Of a stretch of 35,524 bases of DNA, positions 1 through 8,944 are shown piece after piece. The stretch is from assembly GCF_000245815.1 (NCBI RefSeq), contig NZ_JH601103.1:375019-410542 (forward strand), written 5' to 3'. Below the pieces are notes generated by a model, which saw nothing but the letters and a program-made list of their open reading frames with translations, ran no database searches and was not told the DNA's origin. Source of the DNA: Dolosigranulum pigrum ATCC 51524 (GTDB lineage Bacteria; Bacillota; Bacilli; Lactobacillales; Carnobacteriaceae_A). The first letter of the stretch is position 1. Every line of letters starts with the position of its first letter. A program made the position numbers and the translations under genes.

Positions 1-237
1 ATTTATCCAACCGCATCCTGATCATGAATAACCTAAAAACAAAATCAAGAAAAGCTGCCGTATAATACTTAATAAACGGTTATCTAAGTACAACACAGCT
101 AAATTGATTACGTTTATTTTAGCCTTTAGACACTTTATTGATGAGCCATCCTAAACTATCCTCTGGATAAGATATATTCCATAAATAAGAATATCTTTTG
201 ATAAACCAGATCAGCAGTGATATATTTATAATAAAAT

Positions 238-347
238 AGAAAAAACCGCTCAACTTTATCTATCTTATGGAGTAGATAAAATCAAACGATTTATTCCGTT
301 ACTGATGTGTTGACTTTATGATGACCAACACTAAATGTTGAAGAGCC
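238..347. repeat. Inverted-repeat copy A (IS-end or MITE-like)
   Basis: A stretch here is found again in opposite orientation at 10379-10490. The core 264-333 matches the reverse complement of 10392-10461 at about 68 of 70 positions by eye, and weaker similarity extends on both sides. Read on the minus strand from 347 it begins GGCTCTTCAACATTTAGTG, which resembles the start of ISL3-family terminal repeats from memory. The element also contains imperfect internal dyads around AAACGATTT. No transposase is visible nearby, so it is either an IS remnant or a short non-autonomous element. Confidence 0.75.
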
Positions 348-349
348 AA

Positions 350-407
350 AAAAGCCTACCTATATCATTCATAGATAGACTATCAACCTGTCCATAACAG
401 GTGGGCT
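350..407 (-). terminator. Terminator of the tRNA gene
   Basis: On the minus strand just downstream of the tRNA, AGCCCACCT pairs with AGGTAGGCT (one wobble), with an inner ACCTGT/ACAGGT hairpin, and a run of T follows. This fits a Rho-independent terminator for the tRNA transcript. Confidence 0.6.
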
Positions 408-414
408 ATTATTA

Positions 415-487
415 TGGTCCATGCCGGGCTCGAACCAGCGACCCCTAGCTTGTCGAGCTAGTGCTCTCCCAACTGAGCTAATGAACC
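415..487 (-). tRNA. tRNA-Val (anticodon GAC), unusual C33
   Basis: The minus strand folds into a complete cloverleaf of 73 nt: acceptor GGTTCAT/ATGGACC (one T-G wobble), D stem GCTC/GAGC, anticodon stem CTAGC/GCTAG with loop TCGACAA, and T stem GCTGG/CCGGC with loop TTCGAGC. The anticodon is GAC, which reads valine codons. The CCA end is not encoded (TAA follows the discriminator A). Position 33 is C rather than the nearly universal U, which is odd. The gene has its own promoter and terminator, so it is probably expressed. The isotype call rests on the anticodon alone. Confidence 0.85.
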
Positions 488-499
488 AATCTAGTTACT

Positions 500-527
500 A
501 TTATACCAACTTTTCCAGATATTGCAA
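500..527 (-). promoter_or_regulatory. Promoter of the tRNA gene
   Basis: On the minus strand TTGCAA (522-527) lies 16 bp from TATAAT (500-505), which ends about a dozen bases before the tRNA 5' end. This is a strong vegetative-type promoter for a stable RNA. Confidence 0.7.
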
Positions 528-595
528 CCCCTACAATCAAAAAAATATAATTTTCCCGAAAAAGTGATCAATCATCCTATCGTTTAAAATGCCCT

Positions 596-1198
596 CTATT
601 TTTCAGCCATTAAGACCCAGTAGCCTTTCTCCAAGGCGATTCGCTCCACATTACCGAAGACGGCTTGCATTTTTTTCTTCGCACTCGGCGCGCCTTGCTT
701 CTTCTGGATAACGATGTAGAGTTTCCCACCTGGCTGCAAGTAATCATATGACTGCTCTAGAATCCCGTGCACAACTTGTTTGCCTGCTCGGATCGGTGGA
801 TTGGATACCACAGCACTGAACGACCGCTCCACAATATTCTCGAATAAGGATGATTGCTGAATGATGACATTCTCAACCGCGTTCACTTCAGCATTCTGCT
901 TAGCTAGTGCGACTGCTCGCTCATTAATGTCAACCATATGAATTGTTCGCTCTGGATTAGCTGCTGCCAGCGCAATACCAACAACTCCATACCCACACCC
1001 CATATCTAACAACGGCCCGGAACACTTCTTATCCGTCTGCACCGCTTCAATCAATGTTCGTGTCCCAAAATCCATCTGTCCACGCGAAAAGACCCCCGCA
1101 TCAGACGTTAAGCTAAGCGTTTGTCCGATGACCACTTCTTTAAATTGTTCCGGATTGCTTGTCGATGTCGGCTCTTTTGTATAATAATGATCTGACAT
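596..1198 (-). CDS. Class I SAM-dependent methyltransferase (RsmC/YbxB-like)
   Basis: Predicted S-adenosylmethionine-dependent methyltransferase of the RsmC-like family, whose characterised members methylate guanine in 16S rRNA. The chosen ATG at 1198 (protein starts MSDHYYT) follows GGGAGGTAGAGAT; the frame stays open upstream but has no better start. About 200 residues, the size of the short single-domain Gram-positive members. Visible motifs are the SAM-binding glycine loop LDMGCGYGVVGIALA in the middle and the catalytic NPPI motif (SNPPIRAG) in the second half. The gene is alone on the minus strand behind the tRNA. The exact rRNA target cannot be read from the sequence. Confidence 0.85.
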   Translation of the reverse strand: MSDHYYTKEPTSTSNPEQFKEVVIGQTLSLTSDAGVFSRGQMDFGTRTLIEAVQTDKKCSGPLLDMGCGYGVVGIALAAANPERTIHMVDINERAVALAKQNAEVNAVENVIIQQSSLFENIVERSFSAVVSNPPIRAGKQVVHGILEQSYDYLQPGGKLYIVIQKKQGAPSAKKKMQAVFGNVERIALEKGYWVLMAEK

Positions 1199-1343
1199 AT
1201 CTCTACCTCCCAACGCTATTATAACACATTTCATCTGTTTATGTCGTATCCTCTCCATTCTATCTTAGAAAGCTAGCGGAATCACTAGCACTCACTGTTT
1301 ATTTATGAGAAAATGAAAGAACCACTAAAAAGGACGATTTTTC

Positions 1344-1904
1344 ATGACAAAAACACAACGTATGATTTATATTTCATTATTATCAGCCCAAGCCGTGATT
1401 CTAGGACTGGTTGAAAATAGTATCCCCTTCCCGTTCGCCTTCGCGCCGGGAGCGAAGTTGGGAGTAGCCAACTTAATTGTTATTATCGCTATTTACACCT
1501 TACCCTTAAAGGATAGCTTCAAGGTCTTGATGATGCGTCTATTAATGACCACCCTGTTAGGCGGGACACTATCAACCTTTATGTACAGTTTCATGGGAGC
1601 CCTTCTCAGTTATCTCAGCATGCTGCTGGTCAAGACGCTCGGATGCTCGCAAGTCAGTGTAATTGGCGTCAGTGCAACGGGTGGGATGCTGCATAACCTT
1701 GGGCAATTGCTCGTTGCTAGTTTTATCGCCCAGACTTGGACTGTTCTAATGTACCTGCCCGTCTTAAGTTTCTTCGGCATTCTGAGCGGCATGGCAATCG
1801 GGATTGCCGCTAACTACTTGATGGAACATGTCCATACTGTACGGCGCTTCCGTGTAGAACAAGAACAAGCCGATCAAGCGAAACATTCTTCCCGTCTGTC
1901 TTAA
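1344..1904 (+). CDS. Gx transporter / heptaprenyl diphosphate synthase component I family membrane protein
   Basis: A 186-residue polytopic membrane protein with about five hydrophobic segments and a short charged C-terminal tail. The early stretch PFPFAFAPGAKLGVANL and the later glycine-rich GATGGMLHNLGQ-like segment (SATGGMLHNLGQLL) are typical of the family annotated as Gx transporter or heptaprenyl diphosphate synthase component I. These are small integral membrane proteins often found near isoprenoid or quinone genes and resemble ECF substrate-binding subunits. Here no prenyl synthase is adjacent, so the context does not clarify the substrate. RBS AAAGGACG precedes the ATG. Confidence 0.75.
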   Translation: MTKTQRMIYISLLSAQAVILGLVENSIPFPFAFAPGAKLGVANLIVIIAIYTLPLKDSFKVLMMRLLMTTLLGGTLSTFMYSFMGALLSYLSMLLVKTLGCSQVSVIGVSATGGMLHNLGQLLVASFIAQTWTVLMYLPVLSFFGILSGMAIGIAANYLMEHVHTVRRFRVEQEQADQAKHSSRLS

Positions 1905-1929
1905 GGGACTCAGCTGAACCATTCACTTC

Positions 1930-2185
1930 TGTTAAGTTCCCTATTTAGTACGAGTATACAAAACAAAACTGTTATAGATAGCATCATTCAATATGAGGCT
2001 AAAAAAGTTATGCGAAAAATTCGTTCTAAGCAATTCAATATTACTGATTTCCATGAAAAAAATTTGAAACCTATAAAAATATGTATCATTCACAAGATAC
2101 TTCAGAAAGCAGATATTGGCAAGAAAATAATTTGTTTGATTTCAATAGTTATTATGATTTATTTATGAAGTCTTGTGACCTATAA
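1930..2185 (+). pseudogene. Frameshifted remnant of an unknown gene
   Basis: No intact gene lies between 1905 and 2208, but two protein-like stretches in different frames follow each other. About 1933-2075 reads without stop, including NKTVIDSIIQYEAKKVMRKI. From about 2078 a second frame reads MYHSQDTSESRYWQENN and continues to a TAA at 2183-2185. The switch falls at an A-rich run near 2070-2078. The first part has no convincing start codon or ribosome site. This looks like the decayed C-terminal part of a gene whose family I do not recognise. Confidence 0.4.
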
Positions 2186-2208
2186 ACTATCATACTAGGA
2201 GGCCTCTC

Positions 2209-2538
2209 ATGATTGAAGACCGCGATTTTCTGATGCGACAAATTAAACAGATGATTCAAAACTTAGGAAAAATTTTAGACCGCAATACGCTTAGAGAATT
2301 ATTAGCACTAAGCGAAGACGACATGTCCAATGAAGAATTAGACAGCCTTTACCTAATGGGACAAGTTGACATCATTGCTGCGGAGAAGCAACTCACCCCC
2401 CAACACTTATCCGTTGACCTGGGTATTGACATCGACCGGCTAGAAGACTTGTTTAAAGGACAAGCATTCCTAACTGAGCCAGAAGCAACGAACGTCCAAA
2501 GTTTTCTAGAGACTCATGACAATTCTGAGCCCACTTAA
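2209..2538 (+). CDS. Small DUF6483-like protein
   Basis: A 109-residue soluble acidic protein with a good AGGAGG ribosome site seven bases before the ATG. The N-terminus (IEDRDFLMRQIKQMIQNLGK) resembles the short Firmicutes proteins annotated DUF6483, which start with a conserved acidic patch then a helical LMRQI segment. The rest is predicted helical and rich in Leu, Asp and Glu. No catalytic motif or membrane segment is visible. It is followed by manA with a 95-base gap, so co-transcription is possible but not shown. Function unknown; the family call is from memory. Confidence 0.6.
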   Translation: MIEDRDFLMRQIKQMIQNLGKILDRNTLRELLALSEDDMSNEELDSLYLMGQVDIIAAEKQLTPQHLSVDLGIDIDRLEDLFKGQAFLTEPEATNVQSFLETHDNSEPT

Positions 2539-2633
2539 TAAAACGACAATTGATCTCACTAGCCTTTACCAACATTTTTCGATATTATGGGGATAACTGA
2601 TGAAAATCTATCATTAAATAAGGAGTGTCACAG

Positions 2634-3587
2634 ATGAGTACAGAACCAATCTTTTTAACCCCAGTTTTACAGGATAAAATTTGGGGTGGCAAGAAATTAC
2701 AAACTGAATTCGGCTTCGATCTGCCAAGTGATACGGTCGGAGAAGCTTGGGTGATCAGTACCCATCCCCATGGCGAGTCAACCGTTTCTTCTCCCGAACA
2801 ATACGCCGGCATGGGGCTGAATGAGTTGTATCACGAATATCCGGAACTATTTGGCGCCCAACAACCGGATACATTCCCACTGCTGACGAAGATTTTAGAT
2901 GCTAAAGAAGATCTGTCTGTCCAAGTACACCCGGACGATGAGTACGGCCAAGAACATGAAGGTGAACTCGGTAAGACGGAATGTTGGTTTGTTATTTCGG
3001 CCGATGAGGATGCGACGATTATTTACGGTCACAATGCACGGACCGAAGAAGAGTTCCGTCACTTAGTTGAAGCAGGCGAGTGGGATGAGCTTTTGCGCGA
3101 AGTTCCAGTAAAAGCGGGCGACTTCTTCTACGTGCCACACGGGACCATTCATGCGATTAAAGGTGGCATCACCATATTAGAGACGCAGCAGAATTCTGAT
3201 ACCACTTATCGCGTCTATGACTATAACCGTACGGACAAAGATGGAAACACACGTGAATTGCATCTTGAAGACTCGATTGCTGTTTCAAACATTCCGCACA
3301 TCGATCCAGCTATCCAGCAGCAGGAAGATAGGGTCGGAATGAGTGCGATTACGCATTATTTAACCAATGAATATTTCAGCGTCTATCGTTGGCAAATTCG
3401 CGACCAACTTGTTGTCGATTTAACCGGTGATTATACACTAGTGACGGTACTCGATGGCCAAGGTATGATTGAGATTGATCAGGAATCTTATCCAGTTGAG
3501 AAGGCCCAATCCTTCATTATCCCTCACGGCGTCTCTTCCGTCACCTTATCCGGAGATCTCGATATGATTGCCTCCAACCCTGAATAA
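2634..3587 (+). CDS. manA: Mannose-6-phosphate isomerase, class I
   Basis: Interconverts mannose 6-phosphate and fructose 6-phosphate, feeding PTS-imported mannose into glycolysis. The 317-residue cupin protein has the short-form family length. Zinc-binding signatures are visible: QVHPDDEYG followed by GKTECW, and later the HGTIHAIKGG segment. The ATG at 2634 is chosen because AGGAG lies eight bases upstream; an in-frame GTG at 2625 overlaps that ribosome site. It is monocistronic or follows the DUF6483-like gene, and a terminator sits directly after it. The mannose-family PTS operon 7 kb downstream gives a metabolic partner. Confidence 0.95.
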   Translation: MSTEPIFLTPVLQDKIWGGKKLQTEFGFDLPSDTVGEAWVISTHPHGESTVSSPEQYAGMGLNELYHEYPELFGAQQPDTFPLLTKILDAKEDLSVQVHPDDEYGQEHEGELGKTECWFVISADEDATIIYGHNARTEEEFRHLVEAGEWDELLREVPVKAGDFFYVPHGTIHAIKGGITILETQQNSDTTYRVYDYNRTDKDGNTRELHLEDSIAVSNIPHIDPAIQQQEDRVGMSAITHYLTNEYFSVYRWQIRDQLVVDLTGDYTLVTVLDGQGMIEIDQESYPVEKAQSFIIPHGVSSVTLSGDLDMIASNPE

Positions 3588-3598
3588 TAGATTATATT

Positions 3599-3632
3599 CA
3601 AGCTACTTCCCTTTAGGGAGTGGCTTTTTTTG
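3599..3632 (+). terminator. Terminator after manA
   Basis: AAGCTACTTCCC and GGGAGTGGCTT pair around a four-base TTTA loop with one bulge and one wobble, followed by seven T residues. Confidence 0.8.
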
Positions 3633-3646
3633 TCAGAAAACATCGC

Positions 3647-3675
3647 TTGCAAATCAGGGAGAAACCCTTTATGAT
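3647..3675 (+). promoter_or_regulatory. Promoter of the oxidoreductase-rpoN operon
   Basis: TTGCAA (3647-3652) is 17 bp from TATGAT (3670-3675), between the manA terminator and the next ATG at 3734. Spacing is optimal for a housekeeping sigma-70-type promoter. Confidence 0.6.
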
Positions 3676-3733
3676 GAAGGTATTGATTCAAGTCTATCCA
3701 CCATTTAACTAGCGCTAGAAAGTAGGAATAAAG

Positions 3734-4738
3734 ATGAATACATTAAATTGGGGCATTATCGGAACAGGCGGCATTGCTGAAGATTTTGCAGCCGGATTTC
3801 AAGATACCGGCATAACGTGCCATGGCGTGTCTTCCCGTTCATTAGAAAAGGCCGAAGCCTTCAAGGAGGCCTTTGGATTGCATGCTGCATACGGTGATTA
3901 CCATGAGCTACTTCAGGATGAGGTCATTGATATTGTCTATATCGCCACCCCTCACCATACCCATGCTCAGATTGCAGCTGACGCCCTGCAAGCCGGCAAA
4001 CATACCGTTGTCGAGAAGCCAATTGTCACTCAGGCAGATGACTTAGCTCAGTTGAAGCAATTAGCTGAGGCGCAAGGCGTGTATTTATTCGAAGCAATGA
4101 CAACCCATTACCGTCCCGTTTACCAGACAATCCGTGAACTGATTGACCAGAAGGATCTCGGTGCGCTGAAGATGATCCAAGTGAATTTTGGAAGCTTCAA
4201 GCCGAAAGATGCGGGCTACTTCTTCCAAAAAGACTTAGCCGGGGGAGCGCTACTGGATATTGGTGTCTACGCCCTTAATTTTGTGATGGAATTCTTAAGC
4301 ACACCACCGACTGAGATGAAAACGCTCGGTTACATCAATGAACAATTCGGAGTCGATGAATCAGCCGGAATTGTCTTGAAAAATGATCAGAATGAACTAG
4401 CAACCATTACCATGACCTTCCACGCCAAATTACCGAAGCGTGGGGTGATTGCCTTCGAAGGGGGCTATTTCGAAATTGATAATTACCCACGGGCAGATCG
4501 CGTCACCTTCACCACGCCGGAAGGGAAGACCGAACATTATCAAGCTGGCCAATCCAGTCAAGCACTCCAAGAGGAAATGATCGCTATCACCAACTTGATT
4601 GCCTCTGGAACGCCACAGCCTCACCTGACGAAGACCACGCATGTCATCGAACTCATGGATGCCATCCGTCAAGAATGGAACTTAACCTATCCCTTTGATA
4701 ATCATACGTTAGACGCACCGAACCGAGAGAAGGCATAG
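3734..4738 (+). CDS. Gfo/Idh/MocA family NAD(P)-dependent oxidoreductase
   Basis: A 334-residue soluble dehydrogenase of the Gfo/Idh/MocA family, which oxidises or reduces sugars, inositol and trans-dihydrodiols. The N-terminal Rossmann loop GIIGTGGIAEDF is at residues 7-18. The family EKP motif (TVVEKPIV) is near residue 94, and the C-terminal domain contains LLDIGVYALNF with the expected Asp and Tyr. Ribosome site AGGAATAAAG precedes the ATG. The stop at 4738 is one base before the rpoN start codon, so the two are translationally coupled, which is an unusual partner for rpoN. The substrate is unknown. Confidence 0.88.
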   Translation: MNTLNWGIIGTGGIAEDFAAGFQDTGITCHGVSSRSLEKAEAFKEAFGLHAAYGDYHELLQDEVIDIVYIATPHHTHAQIAADALQAGKHTVVEKPIVTQADDLAQLKQLAEAQGVYLFEAMTTHYRPVYQTIRELIDQKDLGALKMIQVNFGSFKPKDAGYFFQKDLAGGALLDIGVYALNFVMEFLSTPPTEMKTLGYINEQFGVDESAGIVLKNDQNELATITMTFHAKLPKRGVIAFEGGYFEIDNYPRADRVTFTTPEGKTEHYQAGQSSQALQEEMIAITNLIASGTPQPHLTKTTHVIELMDAIRQEWNLTYPFDNHTLDAPNREKA

Positions 4739-4739
4739 T

Positions 4740-6020
4740 ATGAAAATTACCCAACAAGCAATGATCAAACAAACGCAAGCTCCTCTACCTTTTTTAATTA
4801 AAAGTGTTGGGATCTTGCAACTCAATCGCGTAGACTTATCACACTACATTAGCAATTATATGAGTGAGAACCCACTGATGACCTTCGCGAACGATGATGC
4901 CTTAATGTTTGGCAGTGAATCAAGCGCACAAGGGATCAATCTTGATGAAATCAACGCCTCCACCCAAACCTTATTCGACTTCATTACCGAACAAGTAGAA
5001 TTATTTTACCGCCAAACACCCCTTCGCGATATGACGATGTGGTGGATTGAGCAGCTTGATACAAATGGTTATGTCACAAAAACACTCGAAGAAGCCGTCC
5101 AAATCACGGGTGAGAGTGACTATATGGTTCTTGATGGTCTAACCTTACTCCAACAACTGGATCCACCGGGTATTGGCGCTCGCGACCTACGCGAAAACTT
5201 AATGCTCCAAACTGAACGCTTGGACAGTGCACCCAACTTAGCCTATATTATTTTAGAAGAAAATTTTGACCGATTAGTGAATCGTCAATGGAGTGACTTA
5301 GCAACGATTTACAGAACTGATTTGGCTGATATTCGCGCTATCTTTAAGTTTATCCAAACGCTATCGCCGATCCCAGCTAACTTATATCAAGCCCCCCAGA
5401 CTGAAATAATTTACCCTGAGCTAGAAGTAACGGTGGCTAATCAGCAGCTTACCATTAGCGAAACGCGCTTCCAGACGCCACTGCTCACCTTCGACCAAGC
5501 TTATTACGATGAACTAGCCCAGATTGACAAACCAAGCATCCAAGCCTATATTAAAGCAAAAAAACAAGAATTCGACCAACTACAACAGGCTCTGCAGAAG
5601 CGAAAAGAAACAATCCTTCGAGTGGGGACTGCTATCTTATCGCACCAAAAGGACTATTTCTTAACTGAAGATGCTTCCTTACAGCCATTACAAATTAATG
5701 ATTTAGTCAAGCAACTCCAACTACACGAGTCCACGATTAGCCGAGCCATTCGTGGCACCTATGTCCAAACTAATCGGGGAGTTATCGAACTAAAAAGTCT
5801 CTTATCAAAACGTTCCGTTGTCAAAGACACCTCGCAAGATGCTATCTTCACTGCTCTCAGTGACTTAATTGAGGGTGAAGATAAAACCCGCCCTCTGTCC
5901 GACCAACAACTCGCTGACACACTTAATCAAACCAAACACATTGCCCTTTCTCGTCGCACAATCGCCAAATACCGCAGTCAACTCGGCATCCCCTCCACCC
6001 GCGAGCGAAAAATTAGATGA
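4740..6020 (+). CDS. rpoN: RNA polymerase sigma-54 factor
   Basis: Alternative sigma factor that directs polymerase to -24/-12 promoters and needs an AAA+ activator. The 426-residue protein has a short activator-interacting region at the N-terminus (QTQAPLPFLIKSVGILQLNR), a central core-binding region, a helix-turn-helix segment near residues 330-360 (HESTISRAIRG) and the RpoN box SRRTIAKYR at about 404-412, close to the consensus ARRTVAKYR. The next gene is a matching activator and a good -24/-12 promoter lies at 10731, so the regulon is probably local. The gene ends before a strong terminator. Confidence 0.95.
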   Translation: MKITQQAMIKQTQAPLPFLIKSVGILQLNRVDLSHYISNYMSENPLMTFANDDALMFGSESSAQGINLDEINASTQTLFDFITEQVELFYRQTPLRDMTMWWIEQLDTNGYVTKTLEEAVQITGESDYMVLDGLTLLQQLDPPGIGARDLRENLMLQTERLDSAPNLAYIILEENFDRLVNRQWSDLATIYRTDLADIRAIFKFIQTLSPIPANLYQAPQTEIIYPELEVTVANQQLTISETRFQTPLLTFDQAYYDELAQIDKPSIQAYIKAKKQEFDQLQQALQKRKETILRVGTAILSHQKDYFLTEDASLQPLQINDLVKQLQLHESTISRAIRGTYVQTNRGVIELKSLLSKRSVVKDTSQDAIFTALSDLIEGEDKTRPLSDQQLADTLNQTKHIALSRRTIAKYRSQLGIPSTRERKIR

Positions 6021-6079
6021 CGCCAAGTGAACTATTAATGATAAAACCCATTATTCCTCGGAAACCCGAACATGACATC

Positions 6080-6122
6080 CTGACTAGACTTATTCCCCAC
6101 ATAGGTCTAGTCAGATTTTTTT
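6080..6122 (+). terminator. Terminator after rpoN
   Basis: A perfect 10-bp stem CTGACTAGAC (6080-6089) and GTCTAGTCAG (6105-6114) with a 15-base loop is followed by a T-rich run. Confidence 0.9.
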
Positions 6123-6126
6123 ATTT

Positions 6127-6157
6127 TGTGTATAATATCTGTATATCACTTATACAC
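6127..6157 (+). promoter_or_regulatory. levR promoter with TGTGTATA/TATACAC dyad
   Basis: A TATAAT hexamer (6131-6136) just after the rpoN terminator is embedded in a left half-site TGTGTATA, and a right half-site TATACAC lies at 6151-6157. The same half-site is repeated upstream of the PTS operon, which suggests that the activator binds its own promoter. The -35 box is poor, consistent with a regulated promoter. Confidence 0.5.
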
Positions 6158-6176
6158 TACTAAGAAGGAGTCTATT

Positions 6177-8942
6177 ATGGAGCGGAAAGAAGAAATTATA
6201 CACTTGTTATCAAACCAGCCTGAGAAACCCTTCACCACGCGAGAAGTGGCCGAATCATTAGACATTCAGCGCAGTAATGCCTCAAGTTATTTGAACGAAC
6301 TCACCGGAGAAGGTCGCTTAACCAAATTAGGCGGACGCCCCGTCAAATATACCTTGAACGAACCGATCTCCCCTTCCTCTATTCCGGCAGACACTGCTCA
6401 TCCAAGATCAGAAACGACTGGTGACAATCAGCGTGATGTCTTCTCACAAGTCATTGGTCATAATGGTAGCGTGAAGAATGCCGTCATGCAAGGAAAAGCA
6501 TCGATTCTTTATCCACCGAATGGATTAAACACCTTAATAACCGGGCCAACTGGTTCAGGAAAATCTTTTTTTGCTAACACGATGTTTCAATTTGCCAAGA
6601 ATCAAGGACTCATCGCAGCCGATAAGGAACTGCAAGTCTTTAACTGTGCCGATTATGCGAAGAACCCCGAGCTGTTGATGAGTCACTTATTCGGTTATAC
6701 GGCAGGAGCTTTCACGGGTGCAACAACAGAAAAAGATGGCCTCATCCAGCAAGCCGATGGAGGAATGTTATTCTTAGATGAAGTCCACCGCTTACCACCA
6801 GAAGGGCAAGAGATGATCTTCTACTTTATGGATACGGGCCAATATTCACGCCTAGGAGAAGCCGATCGAAAACTGCATGCGTCCGTCCGAATTGTCTGTG
6901 CCACCACGGAAGACCCGAAGTCAACCTTACTCGAAACCTTTATTCGTCGCATCCCGATTAATATCCAACTCCCTACGTTCAAGCAGCGTCCGGTCTCTGA
7001 ACAGATTGATTTATTAAAACTGATGGTCGGCCTTGAAGCCAAACGCATTAACCGCAAAGTCTCCATGAGCAAGGATGTCGTTCGTACGTTGATTTCGCAT
7101 GTTGATTATGGCAATATCGGACAGCTTAAATCAAACATCCAACTCCTCTGTGCTCGTGGATTTATGAACCAGCTGCATAATAATGTAATTGAACTCACCA
7201 CCCACGAACTACCGGAAAACTTAACACGTTCATTTATCGCCATGACGAGTGACCGGTCTGCCAGTAGTGAACTCATTCGCCGCCTAGAACCTACCCTTGA
7301 GATTCACCCCGAAGATGTGGACATTATTCTAGACCGTGATAGTTATGAACTGCCGTATAATATCTATGACATTATCGCTGATAAAGCGACCCTCCTAGAA
7401 GAAGAGCAAATCGATCAAGAAACAATCAACCAATATATCTCAACCGATATCAACTTACATCTAAAATCATTTTATAAAAACCAAGGCTTTGCGCTTCAAA
7501 CCACTTCCAAACTGGCCGAAGTCGTCAGCCTTGAGGTCATTGATTTTGCCCGCGATGTCTTGGCTATGACCGACTTAGAGACCGCGCCTGGACAAAGCGG
7601 TAGCCTACTCTATGCCCTAAGCCTACACGTTAGCTCCCTAATAGGAAAATTGCGCGACGGACAATTGCGTCCATTCAATGCACGCGTACGTGACCTGGCC
7701 CTAAATACGCCGGATGCCTTACGCCAGGCAGAAGTTATCAGGCACCGCATCGCTGACTACTTCAACTTAGCTGTTCCCGAATCCGAAGCGTACTATCTCA
7801 CCGTGTTGCTGACATCTTTTAAAACAGATATGACCCAACAAGTCGGAATTGTTCTAGCAGCACACGGTCCGTCTACCGCCAGCAGCATGGCTAAAGTGGT
7901 GGCAGAACTCTTAGAAACACCGCCTATCCCAGCTATCGACATGCCCTTATCGATGTCCCCAACAGAAGCCTACACCAAGATCAAAGAAGCCGTCAAACAA
8001 GCTGATGACGGAAGTGGTGTTTTGTTATTAGTTGATATGGGATCGCTAGCGACATTTGGGACTAAACTAGAACTCGAGACCGGCGTAAAGGTAAGAAGTC
8101 TTGACATGGTATCGACCGGGATCGTCTTAGAAGCGGTCCGCAAAGCATCAATGACCACAACCACACTTGATGAACTGCATCAATCACTTAAACACTTTAC
8201 GGGTTATCATCAAATTAACGCCGAACCGACAACTTCACCGAATCACTTAAAAGAATCGGCTATTTTAGCGATCTGTGCGAGTGGTGAAGGAACTGCTAAA
8301 AAAATCAAAGAAATCGTGGAAAAACCGTATGCGAATAAAGCCAACATGCCGTATCAAGTCATTGTAATGTCTGCTGTGAACCTACAGGAGCACTTACCCA
8401 GTGTCTTAAGTCGCTACAATATTATCGCTTCGACCGGCATTATCGATCCCAAAATCGCTGCACCATTTATTCCGCTTGAGACCTTTATTAATATGGGCGC
8501 ATCACAATTAAATCAACTACTCTTAGGCACTCATGATCCGACCGAGATAACCGATCAAACCCAAGCCCAGCAACTTATCCAGAGCTATATAGAAGAGAAT
8601 CATCTCTACTTAAACCCAGCACGTATAGCGCCGATTCTTTGGAACTTCACCCAGCAACTTGGGGATTGGCGCACAGATGACAAACCGTTTACCTTTCATA
8701 TAAACTTAGCCCTGCACCTAGCCGGAACGGTGGAGCGAATTCTGACAGACTCGCCGATTGAATCAGCTAGTGAGTTACCCATCAATCTAACTGAACATGC
8801 CAAGCATCAAATTGACCAACACATTATTGCCCTTGAACGCAAGCTCCTGCTGACACTTTCTGACGAAGAAAAAGAGTACATCTACTACTATGTCAGCAAA
8901 GACACCGGAGAAATTGATGAACTTGATGACTTGTTGGATTGA
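6177..8942 (+). CDS. levR: LevR/ManR-family sigma-54 transcriptional activator with PTS regulation domains
   Basis: Transcriptional activator of mannose-family PTS operons, controlled by PTS phosphorylation. The ATG at 6177 has AAGGAG upstream; an earlier in-frame start would run into the promoter. Of 921 residues, the order is: N-terminal winged helix (1-60), AAA+ domain with Walker A GPTGSGKS (123-130), sigma-54 contact motif GAFTGA (177-182) and Walker B LFLDEV (198-203), a first PRD (about 440-545), an EIIA-Man-like domain with AAHG His near 563, an EIIB-Gat-like segment with Cys near 700 (ICASGEG), and a C-terminal PRD with His near 847. It sits directly behind rpoN and upstream of the PTS operon it should activate. 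Orthologues are called LevR, ManR or MptR. Confidence 0.93.
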   Translation: MERKEEIIHLLSNQPEKPFTTREVAESLDIQRSNASSYLNELTGEGRLTKLGGRPVKYTLNEPISPSSIPADTAHPRSETTGDNQRDVFSQVIGHNGSVKNAVMQGKASILYPPNGLNTLITGPTGSGKSFFANTMFQFAKNQGLIAADKELQVFNCADYAKNPELLMSHLFGYTAGAFTGATTEKDGLIQQADGGMLFLDEVHRLPPEGQEMIFYFMDTGQYSRLGEADRKLHASVRIVCATTEDPKSTLLETFIRRIPINIQLPTFKQRPVSEQIDLLKLMVGLEAKRINRKVSMSKDVVRTLISHVDYGNIGQLKSNIQLLCARGFMNQLHNNVIELTTHELPENLTRSFIAMTSDRSASSELIRRLEPTLEIHPEDVDIILDRDSYELPYNIYDIIADKATLLEEEQIDQETINQYISTDINLHLKSFYKNQGFALQTTSKLAEVVSLEVIDFARDVLAMTDLETAPGQSGSLLYALSLHVSSLIGKLRDGQLRPFNARVRDLALNTPDALRQAEVIRHRIADYFNLAVPESEAYYLTVLLTSFKTDMTQQVGIVLAAHGPSTASSMAKVVAELLETPPIPAIDMPLSMSPTEAYTKIKEAVKQADDGSGVLLLVDMGSLATFGTKLELETGVKVRSLDMVSTGIVLEAVRKASMTTTTLDELHQSLKHFTGYHQINAEPTTSPNHLKESAILAICASGEGTAKKIKEIVEKPYANKANMPYQVIVMSAVNLQEHLPSVLSRYNIIASTGIIDPKIAAPFIPLETFINMGASQLNQLLLGTHDPTEITDQTQAQQLIQSYIEENHLYLNPARIAPILWNFTQQLGDWRTDDKPFTFHINLALHLAGTVERILTDSPIESASELPINLTEHAKHQIDQHIIALERKLLLTLSDEEKEYIYYYVSKDTGEIDELDDLLD

Positions 8943-8944
8943 AT

